From Melieria omissa (taxonomy: Eukaryota; Arthropoda; Insecta; Diptera; Ulidiidae), in contig OZ020267.1 in the NCBI GenBank assembly GCA_963971225.1, forward strand, positions 108,153,892 to 108,217,891: 64,000 nucleotides of DNA. The letters run 5' to 3'. The first letter of the stretch is position 1. Every line of letters begins with the position of its first letter. A program made the position numbers and the translations under genes. Positions 36,143 to 48,639 of the stretch are shown one piece after another. The notes below the pieces were generated by a model that worked only from the letters and a program-made list of their open reading frames with translations, was not told the DNA's origin and searched no databases.

Positions 36143-36519
36143 ATGGCCGGCCTCGATAATCCATTCGGTAGCGCGCTGGCTTCTCATACCGAAGGCCCCA
36201 GCTTCGATTCCTGGCTCGGGCTGGTAAAACGCTCATCTACTATACTTCTATCGCTATCCACATGAAGCAGATGATAATTAGAAGAATCGCACAAGTGTGA
36301 AAGAAAAACTGCCAATCGCCGTTCGGATTCGGCGTTAAATTGTAGGTCCCTCACCTTCCTTTCCCCATCCGCTTGAAATGTGTGCTGTTACATATGTTGG
36401 AAAAGACAGTGTTGCATACACATTTAAAAAAACGGGTAAACTATGTGGTATCACAATGGGCCTTTCGGAACTCCGAGTGTGTCTAGTAGAGGAAGCCACC
36501 ATAACCTAACCTAACCTAA
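36143..36519 (+). mobile_element. tRNA-derived SINE with CCTAA tail
   Basis: The head contains a box A-like TAGCGCGCTGG (36169-36179) and box B-like GCTTCGATTCC (36201-36211) with CTCATAC between them, as in a methionine-tRNA-like promoter. The body holds the segment GCCGTTCGGATTCGGCGTTA and AATTGTAGGTCCCT (36317-36351), a hairpin plus motif that I recognise from insect SINEs and that recurs at 56277-56312. The 3' end is GCCACCATAACCTAACCTAA. It sits directly next to the TTAA element. No clear target duplication. Confidence 0.7.
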
Positions 36520-38409
36520 AATCAACTAATCAATCGATGAACCTTGGTTTCTGAACCTTTTAATTTTATTGTATATACTATCTATCTATTCTACTATTAC
36601 TGTCTACTCTCTATTCTATCCTTTCGTCACTGTGGTTTGGTTAACACAAAAACTAAACAATACTTTTATACCGAAATTTGAAACGATTGACCTCAAAAAG
36701 ATAGTCTATTTCACTTTGGTATAAAAAAGGCCTGAATTTCACAAAATTAGTCAAATAAACAGGCCCACTTTTGATTCATTTGGCAACCGCGGCTTTGGTT
36801 GGTATGAAAAAGCATATCCTACCTACCTACCTATGTACCTACCATACCATACCTACCTAAATCACAGGATAAATCCAAAAATTAACCGCTTGGAGATAGC
36901 TTTCGAACGTGTGTCGAAACTCTCTCATTTCTAATAGTTTTTAGTTTCTCCCCCATTGTTTTCTAATCTGTACTGAAGAATTGGTATTTAGAGTTTGTAA
37001 TGCATATGAAAGAAGTCTTGGCATACAGGCTTTAGGATCACTTGAAGCAGAATCACTGGGCAAATTAATTGAGCCACTTCTGTCCTTATGTCTTTTGTAG
37101 TCTTGAAGGTGTTCTGCATTATTGCACCTCACTACAGCTTTTCAAAATATATAATGGAACAAATAAAAACAATCATTTCTATAGTTTAGCATAAATTATT
37201 TAGACACGGCTTAATCTTTTTCTATGGGAAGTAAAGTACCATCTTCTAGACCGAAATCTATGCCATCCTTCAGAGATTGCTCACGCAGGAAAACTGTCCG
37301 ACAGTCAAGCGACCCTAAAGGCTCTACAAGCATACTACTATTGGCCCCTTAATATTCTATATTTACTAATACCCAGTCATTACTAGGAAAAGAAAATTGT
37401 TATATCTGACTTAAAACAATTTTTATAGTCATTGCTTCATAACTGAATCCTTGCCTCGACTCTTGGTTTTCTTGCTGTCTGCTTTTTTGCCACACATTAA
37501 ATGTTGTGTTTAAATTTCTGTCACTATATGGCAAACATTGTGTCGGTCATTGTCTAATCTCATTGCATGCTGGCGGTCGCTATCGTCGCTGCCGCTCAAC
37601 TCTCACCAAGTTGCTTCTTTTCGTTCTCGGCTTTTGTCACTTCAATTCCATTGCCTGCTCGCTCGACCATTGTGTCCGCATTTAATCGCAAATGGCAACA
37701 TTGTTTGTTACTGTGACAAATGTTCCCATTGTCATTGTGTGTTTCTGCTCTTGGCGCATTGTCGTCGTTCGTTCGTTTTGTTGTTGTATAGTTTTTGATA
37801 TGTTTTATTTATACCGTGATTTGATATTTTTTGGTGCTCACATTCCTTGTTTCTTCATGTTCCATGCTGTGGTTTTGTTCACAGAAATTCCATTTGTAAT
37901 GTAAATGAAAATAGTTTGGGTGCGCCTCACACTCAACGCTTAAATGCCGTTGTTAAATATTTATCTGTGTCTCTAACCATACCAACAACAACAAAAACAA
38001 CAAACAAGCAACCAATTTTGTTGTAATTCCCAGTGCTGTCCCATAATAGTTTCTCTAATGTTTGTTGCTCTTCAATGTTCATTGATGGGAGACATTTGTG
38101 TGCGTGTGTGTGTGTATGAAAGCATTGCGTGGGTGTGTGAAAGTAAGCGAAAGTTGTTTTTGTTTTGCTACTGATTTCATAATCAATTATGTGCGGCTTT
38201 TGTTGGCCATATTAATTTGTTTGCATTATTGTAGGCGTCATGGCTGTGGGCAGCCTTTTATGGGCGTTTTTCTGTGTGAAAACTTTGCCCATAAATCAGC
38301 GCGCTAATGTGCCGATTTTATGAGAATATTGTGCAAATCAAAATGCGCCCAACTTTTGCCCGAAGCTGCTGAAATAGTTGCAGTAATTTGGTTTGTATTA
38401 AAAAAAACA
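36520..38409. other. Intron, no gene recognised
   Basis: CTACCTAC runs near 36818-36860 and CAA/TTG motifs near 37780 and 37985. Chance open frames only. Confidence 0.4.
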
Positions 38410-38517
38410 GCCTAAAAGTATGCCACAAAAAGATGTGTATGTTTTACATAAAGTATGAAAATATTTCAGTAATCATAGTTGATTGTAGAACAGTATTTTC
38501 ATGGCATAATTTTAGGG
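38410..38517. promoter_or_regulatory. Inverted pair of Su(Hw)-like motifs
   Basis: GCCTAAAAGTATGCC at 38410-38424 and GGCATAATTTTAGGG at 38503-38517, about 80 bp apart, can form a stem. Confidence 0.4.
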
Positions 38518-38689
38518 TAATTTTCACACAAGTGGTTAGTTGTAGCACTGAATGACATAAATCAAATCAGAAATTACAGAAATATTTCGAATGGTGCCAA
38601 AGAGGAAACGAAATAAGCATCACTGAGTACTTACTTTGAACCCATGTCTTTGATTATTTCTCCAGGACATTAAGCCCATAAAGCATGTC

Positions 38690-39310
38690 GTTGTTTTTAT
38701 AAAATGAGTGAAGCATTATATATCCTTTGAAGGTAACAATTCTATTTAGCTTTTTCAAGAGGTTAAAGTGGTTTAAATCATAAATTTGAAACTATACTTT
38801 TTTTGTGAAAAGATTTATTGGAGTCAGAACAAACTTTGGCGCACATTTTCAAGAGTGAATGATTCTTCTCAACTTCATCAAAAACTCATAGTAGTTTGCC
38901 CTTTAAATTTAGAACTATATTTTCTTAGTAAAGAGATTTAATGGGTCTGAAATAAACTTAATCAAGCAGTCAAAGTAGTTTGAATTATAAATTCAAGTCA
39001 TACTTTCTTTGTGAAAAGGTTTAGTAGAGTCAGAAGAGTTTCAAGAGTTAACGATTCTTCTCAACTTCATCAAAAAGTCAAAGTAAGTAAGTCAAAGTTC
39101 TTTAAATTTAGAACTATATTTCCTTAGTAAAGAGATTAAATGGGTCCAGAATAAACTTGGGTGCACTTTTCTCAATAGCTAACGATTCTTTTTAGCTTCT
39201 TCAAGAGGACAAAGCATTTTGAATCAAAAATTTGAAGCTATACATTCTTAGTGAAATGATTTAATGTGACCAGAATGAACTTTGACGCACATTTTTTAGA
39301 AGTTAACAAA
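38690..39310. repeat. Degenerate tandem array of about 65-130 bp
   Basis: Phrases such as GATTCTTCTCAACTTCATCA, AAAGTAGTTTGAATCATAAA and AACTATA.TTTCTTAGTAAAG recur at irregular intervals (about 38735, 38861, 39052, 39184). The array resumes after the LTR relative at 39582-39620. Confidence 0.6.
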
Positions 39311-39580
39311 TGTTACGAATACTAGTTCTGGTGGGCTAGTACGTCTCTCTGGATTGCGCAATATAAATAAAAACATACTCAATTTCTCAAACGCAGTCAA
39401 TAAAAAACTAACAATCACTTTATTTCACAAATTTCACACTTTACTGTCTTTACACTTAATTACTCCGTGTGGCACCTTCACTTGTCTAAACCAAGACTGA
39501 CTTTTTATAATTTTATTAAATTTTTTTTCTTTATTTACTAAATAGCACAATCCCACTTCTGACACTGACACCGACACAGA
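39311..39580 (+). mobile_element. Partial LTR related to the solo LTR at 26782
   Basis: Begins TGTTACGAAT and shares with the other copy the segment AACAATCACTTTATTTCACAA (26873 and 39406 respectively, a few differences). The 3' end and any target duplication are missing, and part of the surrounding repeat unit is lost. Confidence 0.55.
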
Positions 39581-39620
39581 CGTCAAACTAGTTTGAATCA
39601 TAAATTGACTTAAAACTCTA

Positions 39621-41929
39621 ATTTCTTATTACTATCTTTGAAGCACGTTTCATAATCTAAATTAAGCTCCTCCTTTTTAATTTCGAATTCCTTGCAATAA
39701 CTGCTCTAAAATTTGATTAAATGAATCATGGCAATTGAAATTTTTCCAAACTCTTCAATAAGTAAGAAGAGTAAGAAGAGATAGAAAACCACATTGAACA
39801 TTTTTAAGCAATTTTATGTTCAAAATAATTTTTGAAGAATTTGACATACTTATTCAAACATTAGATAATGTTGTAAGAATAATTTACATTATATTTCAAC
39901 CCTGACAATGATACCAAAAACTCAACAACAACAACAACAGCAACAGTGGCTGCAAAAACAATAAAATTGTCATTACTTGAGCATATTTCCAGTCAAACTG
40001 GCTGAAAATAGCATTTTACATAAAAAGTGCACCGCGCCCAAAAATATGCTCTAAAATATTTAAATATGTAGGAAAATTGTAGCAACATTGGTGTTGCCGC
40101 TAAATCGGTTCGTTATGTAGCCAGTAACGAGGTGATTTGTATGCAAAATTGAAAGCATCGCGTGGGTGGAGAGTTAAAAAAAACAACATGCAGCCAAACG
40201 GAAAAGGCGAACGAGCATAGTTTAGTTGTTGCTAGAGCTGCCACTATCAAAACAACATCAACAGCTTCGTTGTAAGCGCATCAGATGCGTTTCTTGCAGC
40301 TGCTGGCGCGCGTTAGCTAAAAACGCGAGCAGCAAAATGCGCAACTTGGAAGCTAAAGGGAGAAATTGGGGCGCAAGTTGTGCTGTGAGTTGAAAGGTGT
40401 GAAAAGGAAAATGTGAAATAAAAGGATTACCATTTGATTAAGGGGACAAAATGGCAAAAATTGTCAGGTAGCAAGAAGTTAGTAGTAAAAATTGTTGAAA
40501 GTAGTTTCGGTAGCTAGATCCGTTTTTAATTTTGCAAGTGCACCAGGAAAAAGTAGCTACTGACAAAATAACTGCAGTAGTGCTAATCGTAGTGGCATGA
40601 AATCATCATTACGTTGCATGTACACTCAGCGTGAAAATTATGTTGGAAAGTGCAACAAAACCAACGCACATGGTTGCTGCTCGTGCGCGACCATGAATAT
40701 GAAATCAAGCTTAATAATTTGATGGCACCATAAAAGCAATAACAACAACAACAATGCCAACAACAACAACAACGACTATGACTGTCAGCACAGTGTCGAC
40801 ACAGTGTGCTTTGGCTGTCGGACCAATGCTGTGTGGGAGAGTGTTGTTGAAAGTGTTGCATATTTAGCAGCTGCACAGCAGCATAGAGCAGCCAACTCAC
40901 TTGCACCTACACTCACGCATACACACATATTTACAATATTGGCAATAAATGATATTACTAACGCACACACAAACACAGCTCAAGTGTGTCTGCATTCCCT
41001 GCTAACAGCACCGACCGTGAAGTATGCAACGATTTCATATGTTTTTCTTTTTTTTTCATCAACTGCACTAAGAAGAGCAAACAAGTTTAGAAGTATTTAA
41101 AAAAATGTTTTTTTGTACTTTATGTGTGTGTTGGTAATATTTTTATTTTTTGTGTAATTTTTTGTTGCTGTCATTGTTGCTTTAGCATTTTTTGCCAGCG
41201 TTATTCTTTGGTGCCATAAAGCGTCAACATGCAATCACTGTGTTTACACACACAGACACCTCACACACACACGCATATTTGCGTGTGTTTGTGCATTTGT
41301 TTGAGTGTGCTGTCATATGCAAAGGCAGCGTCGCCTCTTGTGTTCGTACGTCGCATGTTGCGCTTGTTCGCGGTCAACGGACCACGTAGACTAAATGGCA
41401 CCGCAGCTAAATGTGTTTGCTTTATGGTGTGTCGGCACACACACATATATCTGAGATACAACAATAACAACAATAGGTGTGTAGTTGAGCAAGCAATCTT
41501 GCAAACAGCTCATTTATCATTTGCCATACACACTCACACATACATACAGACTGGCGCCCTTATAAAACGCAGTTTGTTATACGCACAGCTGCGCACTGAC
41601 CTGGACAAATATTGCCTTTCCTTGCCACTGTTTTCGCGCCAACATTTCACTTTACTTGTTAGTGGCCAACTTTGAATCTCCACTGACCACACAGTCAGTG
41701 CGGTACAGGTTTCTACGAATACGAGTTCATACAAACAAATGAAGACATAAAGTTAAAATTTGCAAAAAGTTTGCATGAAACATTAATGGCAAATAATTTG
41801 TGTTATGAAAATGTTTTTTAGCTTTCTGTTTGTTTTTCCACATGAAAATTTACATATCAGTGAAGTTAGTGGTTAGAGAGTGAAGTGAAATATATGAGAA
41901 CATTTTTGTAGAGTCTAATAAATATGTTT
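39621..41929. other. Intron with CA/CAA repeats; one weak motif
   Basis: A motif variant CGCCCAAAAATATGCTC lies at 40035-40051. CAA runs near 39925-39945 and 40738-40772; CA runs near 41250-41275 and 41436-41446. Overlapping frames at 40583-41680 on both strands are repeat-driven and lack domains. Confidence 0.45.
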
Positions 41930-43500
41930 CCAATCAGTTCCATTTAATCAAATTCAGGTAGTTTTCATTAAATTCAAACAATTCCATTAAATTCAAGTCC
42001 ATTTCAAATTAATTTCACTCAAATCGATTTGGCTCATTCAATTTAAATCCATTCAATTAATAAAATTCATTGGTTCATTCAATTGAAATTTATGCAATTC
42101 TATTTGCTTCAGCTTAGTAAATTTTATTAATTGGCTTCCATTTTATTCGATTTAATTGAATTGAATTGAATTCAATTCAATTCAATTCTATTTGTTTCAG
42201 CTTAATTAATTTCATTAATTGGCTTCCATTTTATTCAATTGAATCGAATTCAATTCAATTGAATTCAGTTCCACACAGCTCAACCCCATTAAATTTAAGT
42301 AATTTCAATTAAGTTTAAAATTACAATTTATTCATTAAATTTAAATAAATGCAAATTCATAAATTCAATTAATTTTAATTACTTCAATTAGTATTCATTA
42401 AATTCCAACAATTCTATTTAACTCCATAGAAATCAATTTCATTAAATTCCTTTTTAAGTTAAATTCCTTCAAATTTATTTTATTCAAATCAATTTTAATC
42501 TTTTGATTGATTTTTGGATTAATTCTCTTTGAATTTTTCAAATTTTGTTATTCAAATCAATTCCATTAAATTCCATTTAATTCATTGCATAACATTCAAT
42601 TAGTTGTCATTAAATTCAAACATTTCTGTTCAACTCAAATTCATATAATGAAAATCAATTTCATTAAATTTATTTTATTCAAATCAATTTCAATCTTTTG
42701 ATTAATTTTTTGATTAATTCTTTTTGATTTTTCAAATTTTGTTTATTCAAATCAAATTAATTCCATTCAATTCCATTTGATTCATTTCATTACATTTAAT
42801 TAGTTGTCATTAAATTCAAACAATTCTATTCAACTCAAATTCATATCATGGAAATCAATTTAACTAAAATCATTTTTAAGTTAAATTTCATCAAATTTAT
42901 TTTAATCAAATCAATTTCATTCAATTTTATTTGTTCAATTCAACATATGTTATTTGTTTGATTGCTTAAAATTTATTTTATTCAAATCAATTCCAGTCAA
43001 TTCCATTTGATTTATTCAAATCCATCTCATTCAATGCTGTTCATTCAATTGTATTTGCTTTAATTGAACATATTTGATTTTCTTTTGAGTCGAACTTAAA
43101 TCAATTCAAATCCATTCAACTCCGTTCCACTCAATTCAAGTTATTTTAATTAAACTTAAATCGTATTCCATTCATTCCGATCCATTTTATTAAATTTAAG
43201 TAATTCTCATTCAACTAGTTGAATATTTTTCATTAAATTGAAACAACTCAGTTAATTCAATTATATTCCTTTTGATTCCTTCAAATTCATTTTATTCAAA
43301 TCAGTTTCATTCCATTCGATTTGCCTCAATTCAACATATTTCATTCCTTTTGATTTCTTTAAATGTATTTAATTTAAATCAATTCCGTTCAATTCCATTT
43401 GATTCATTCGAATCCATTTCATTTCATTGATTTTCATTCAATTATATTCGCTTCAATTCAATTCAAACTCGTCAATTCAATGCGACAACAATTAAAGTTG
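41930..43500. repeat. Low-complexity ATTCAATT-type stretch, 1.6 kb
   Basis: Almost entirely variants of ATTCAATTAAATTCCATT with embedded longer repeats (TTGATTAATT...CAAATTTTGTTATTCAAATCAA at about 42495 and 42705). Includes a self-complementary run GAATTGAATTGAATTCAATT near 42158-42186. Confidence 0.8.
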
Positions 43501-46460
43501 ACGATGCCGTCATTTAAAGCAGCGAGACAACATTTTCAGCGACCAACGCACCATTCAAAACCGACTTATTACAGTCGCATTCATTGACACATCCGCATTG
43601 CGTTCCCCTCATCCGACGACACAAGCAGCCATTCCGGCCAAACTATTTGTGGCGCAAAATCGACCCGCATATGGTTTTATGCGAATGAATAACGAGAGCC
43701 AGCACGCTGATTAATTTCGCAATAGTTGTTGTTATATGGCATTCGTTGGCGCCGTCGCTGTCGCTGTGCTGCATTCATTAAATATTTGGCGAAATTAAAA
43801 TACACGCACGTGACCCACACACACACACGCACACATAGCTGCATGTTTTTGCTGCTGTTATTAACGTAACTGTTGTTCTTGTTGTTGTTATTGTTGCTGG
43901 TAGAACGCTACCAGCATTCGCCATTTTCCACTGGCGCATTTCATCATTGCGCATTATTTACGCATAATTGCGCTTTGTGGCCCACATAAGTATGCAACGT
44001 TTTACGAGCGCGCATCATTCGGCCTGGGCGCGCATTTCAGCGACAGTGAAGCAGTGTTCTAGTGCGCGCTTTTGCTGCTGCTGCTGTTGTTGTTGTTGTT
44101 GTTGTTGTTGTTGCAAGTCGCTGTTATGCGATGACAACATTGCCAGCAGCAGCCATGAACGCAACGTGGGCTGGTTGCAAGTGTTGGCCTGATTGTGCTG
44201 TTGCTTGTTGTTGTAATTAATATGTTGTTGTTTGTGTGTTATGGTTATTGTTGTTGTTGTTATTGTTGTGTGTGTCTGCATAATTAGTAAAGTTGCATGT
44301 TGGCATTAATTTCACCATTGTTGGGCGCATTGTTCTCGGAAGTTGTCATTATTGTTGTTCTTGTTGTTCATCCAGTGGTCATTAACAGATTTCTCATTGT
44401 TGTTCTTGTTGCGGTTCGTGTTGTGTTTCTTGCTTTTATTTGTAAGTTGTATTTATGTAGCAACATTTGTATTAATTTTTGTGCCTTCTTTCGGTTAGTT
44501 TGAAATTTGTTATTGCCATTGTTGTTGCTATAATAGTAGTTGTTGTTGTTGTTTGATAGTGCTATTTTTAGACTCATTTTCTTTATTGTATTGTTGTTGC
44601 CATTTTTTGTGGGGACAAATCTTTGCTTATTGTCTTTATTCCTAGTTGCCATTGTTTGTGGAAACAACTGATTGTTGTTGCTCATATTGTTGTTGTTATT
44701 GTGATCGTTGCAGTGTGTCAATGTTGTCATAATTGACGTTGACGCTTTTAGTTGTTTGTCATAATTGCGAATGCTATTATTGTTGCTGTTAGTGTTGTTT
44801 TAATTGTTATTACTTTGTTGTTTTTGGTTTTCGTGAAATCACATCAATCTCGTCGTCACTGTGTTTCTGTTTCTCTTACACAATGCTTCAGTATTTTTTG
44901 TACCAAATTACATTTTCATTGTTGTTGTGGTTCGAATTCAATACCCGTTTTAAATTTCACTCGACAGCAGAAATTTTGGTGGCCTTTTAGGCGCATTCAC
45001 ACATGCGTCCATGTAACGCTGACGTCAGCCACACGTATTTGGCTTATGCGCGTATGTGTACACTTACACATGCATACACAGACACACACAAATTCGTACT
45101 TCTGTCTGCATTGCAATTTATGTGCGCAATAATTAAATGCAAATTTTCAGTTTCAATCTCCATATGTGAGAAAAGTTTGTGGCTTAAGGTCAGAGAGAAG
45201 CGACAATGGTTATTTGAAAATCGAGCAGCAAAAGTTTGACTTTATGTCAAAGGTCAAAGTTCAATGCTTAAATGTTACATATGCACAAAGTTTGCTGCTT
45301 AAAAGATAATCACACGAAAATTGCATAATTTTCAAATTGCATAAAGTTGTGGTCGTATTGTGTTGCATAGTGTGGGGCGCTAAATAATTGAAATAAAATA
45401 CATTACAAAAAAGGTGGTGTATGAGTGTGTGTGCGAGAGAGACAGAGAGAGAGAAAGAGTAAGAGCGCATCACAGTTGCTATTCGCACAACAACAATAAA
45501 ATTGCGCATTTATTGCAAATATTTGTGTTTAATTTGATTTTATTACATTTTTGCGCATGTGGTTGTTGTTGTTGTTGTTGTACATATTAGCCTCATACAT
45601 ACATAAATTGTTTATGTAAGAACTTAAGAGCTTACAGTGCTGTTGTTGCTGCTTGTCCAGCTGAAAATGTTTAATGGCCATCGTCAAAAACATGCACACG
45701 CATATAAATAACACCAACAACAACAACAATAAACAAAAACAAAAACAATAACAACAATAACTATTGTATTGTTGTAGCTAACAACCAGCTGTCAGCAAAT
45801 GGCTGCAAGTGTTTCTAAGGTTGGCTGGTGTTGTGAATTGTTGCTGACAGTAACAACAACAACAACAACAACACCAACAACTGTTGCATAATAATGAATG
45901 ATGAATGCATCACATGTGTGAATTTGTGTAATGTGAAGAGCGCGTTAGCTGCCATATTGCTGTCGCCATTGTTGGTGTTTGCAACTGTTCTTGCTGTTGT
46001 TGTTGTTGTCAGCTATGCAGTAAATGACAGTTAAAAGAATTTATTATTCGTGTCATTTCAGTAGAGTAAAGTGAAAAATGTTGTTGTTTTTTTCAAACTA
46101 CCTGCTGGTGCCATGTTTTGCGCGTTTTGCTGTTGTTGTGGTTGTTGTTGGTTTTCTTATTGTTTTATTGCAACTTGTTTGCAGTACAGGCGCGCACACA
46201 ACACGCACTATGCCATAAAATTCGCCACTTGTGGCAGCTTTGTTAGTACGCCACAAAATGTCTGTCTTGCTAGTTGTTGCCAACATTTCCCTCCACCAAT
46301 AGGTTTTTTTTTCGACGCCTCTGCTGTTCAACACTGCAACAGCTGCTAACCATTACTGTCATAGCAGTGCTTATGCATGCAATGCTAATAGTTATTTACC
46401 GCCAGAACTTTGCATATTCATGCAAGCGTTCGCTCAGCCACTCAATTGGAAATTATTAAG
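43501..46460. other. TTG/CAA-rich intron
   Basis: Dominated by TGT/TTG runs: the longest is (CTG)n(TTG)n at about 44072-44113, others near 44249-44270, 45560-45580, 45855-45872 and 45998-46008. Frames here give Gln, Cys or Asn runs and are not genes. Confidence 0.6.
44072..44113. repeat. (CTG/TTG)n microsatellite
   Basis: Fourteen uninterrupted triplets of the opa/CAG type; minus strand would read poly-Gln in one frame. Confidence 0.9.
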
Positions 46461-48639
46461 CCCCTATAAATATGCTTTGAAAAAATTTGCACTATAATGC
46501 ACATAAATAACTCGGCCCAAAGTAAATAAAATCAATGCAACTAAGCAATGAGCTTTTCTAATGGCAGAAAAGTGATCTGTACTGAGAGTTGTGCTTCTTC
46601 TTTCTGAAGGCAAACGAGTGTAAAATATGTCATGGACGAACCACTTACAAGGGTGATGTGAAAAGTTTTCGAATATATATTTATTTATTTTTATTTTACT
46701 ACATAGTCTACTTGTAAGTCTACAAACTTCTTCTGTTTCATTTCTAGCTTTTATTACATTTTTCTTTGAAAAAAATTTCATTCTATGCTTCCTTTCACTT
46801 TCATTTCTTTAAACAGAAAGAATAAGCAAACTTTTAAAGAGATTATCTTCAGAGATTTTGCTAAGAAACATATCCAATATAATTACAAAAATCCTCAATG
46901 GAGTCATTTCAACTTTGTTGGGCATTCTTCTTCTCTTTATACTCTTTTTATATCTTTTTTAATTACTTCGACTTTCTGTTTTCACTTGCATTCATTTGAG
47001 TATTTTTTTAATGGAAACATGATTCGCGCTTGACGTCATTAAATCGTAAAATCATCACCGCATGTTTGTGTTTGTGCAGTTTGTTCATGAGAACATTGCC
47101 ACCAAACTTTCCAGGACATTAACCTCGCTCTAAAGAAAAGCAAAGTAAGACTGACTAGAAGCAGGAGAACAGAAGAAAACCGACTGGCCAAGCGCTGATG
47201 ACCACATAAATATTTTTTATTAAGATTAAAGTGTGAAAGCTAAAAGTGCTGCAATAAAAATGCAAGCAAGAAGACACAATGCCAGAAGAGGAAGCAATAA
47301 ATGTTTGCTCTGTCAAGAAGGACATGAAAAGAAGTTAAGATAGTGTGGTGAAGAAAATCAATTATAAGGTTGACTGATTGAGTCACTGACTGACTGAGCC
47401 AGTGACTGACTGAATGATTGGTGGGTTTACTGACTTATTGGCTGTGTGAGCATATGGTGTTTGCTTGAGTTGTAAGGGATTTTTTTAGTGCTGTGAGAGA
47501 CTCGCGGAAGCTCAAGAACTCAATGTGCATGTAAGCAGAAAATATCTCAATGATTTAAACAATTGTTTGCAAATGCTTTAAAGGCGTTTTTAAATTAGAA
47601 ATTTCGTGTTGCTGTGCTTAGTAGCGACATAACTGCAGAATTACCCAAAAATTTACCCACCAAATTTTGTGCAAAATAATTTTGTCCACTTTTCCTGGAA
47701 CTCAAATTTTGTGGTATATTCTTAGGAGCTTCTTGTATTTGAATGCTTGTGGTGAACATTAAAAATGAAACATTAAAAATGAAAACACAAACTGCCATTT
47801 AAACTAAGCAGATGACTCCCATCAGTTCTTTTAGTAGATATACAAATTCTGAACAATATTAAGAAATACATTTCTCTCTCAAAAATTTAAATTACAAAAT
47901 AACAAAAATCAACAGCAGCACCTGCCTGACCAATGTTTGTCAATTAACTTTCACACAACCATTACAAATTGAAAAAAAGAAATTCACTATACTCCATACA
48001 ACAATTATCCCTTCTACCAGTTAATTGCGTTAAAAACCAAACAAACACATGGCGCTGGGTAAACAATCACTGACGACGAACGCACACAATGTGGCTGGTT
48101 GACAACTGTTTAAAAATGTTTTGTTTATTTAAAAATTTAATGGTAGGCCGACTGATTGGCCAACTCATTCGACCCACTCCATCGATTCGGGTTGCTTTGG
48201 CATTGCGTGTTTACACGTGGTTGCACATTGTTGTCAAAACTTTTGTTGTTGTTCTTGTTGTTGTTGTTGTGGTTGCTATTGTAACGCCTAACAAGGCTAG
48301 TAAACAACAAATGAACGAAACAAACACATACACGTTGTGTAAAGCCTGTTGACGCTTTTTCGTTATGCAGAAAACGTAGCATATGTTTGGGAGCGTCAAC
48401 AACACACATTGGCCATAAAGTGTTGAGCAATAGCGCAACAATGCCGCCTGCAGCAGTCACGTAGCTGACATTGAATGGAAATTTTGCTGTTGCTGATTTG
48501 GTTCTTCGAAATTTGTGCTCTTAGTTAAGTTTGTTTGTGAAAATTTTGAAAATTATTGAAGCATTTAAAACAGGCGCGCAAGGGTTGTGTTATGGGGGTC
48601 ATTGAGTTCTTAGTTTAAATATTTAATTTGAATGGTGTA
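46461..48639. other. Intron, no gene recognised
   Basis: Begins with a weak motif variant (CCCCTATAAATATGC, 46461-46475). ACTGACTGA repeats near 47370-47420 and a TTG run near 48243-48270. Nothing else seen. Confidence 0.4.

Noticed and set aside
36160..36215. Functional methionine tRNA gene
   Set aside because: Box A and box B-like sequences are present but the acceptor and anticodon stems do not close, and the unit continues into a SINE body and tail.
41229..41675. Plus-strand open frame of 148 codons
   Set aside because: Built on CA repeats, overlapped by frames on both strands, no recognisable domain.
44015..44281. Poly-Gln protein on the minus strand
   Set aside because: Produced by a CAG/CAA microsatellite; flanks are also simple repeats.
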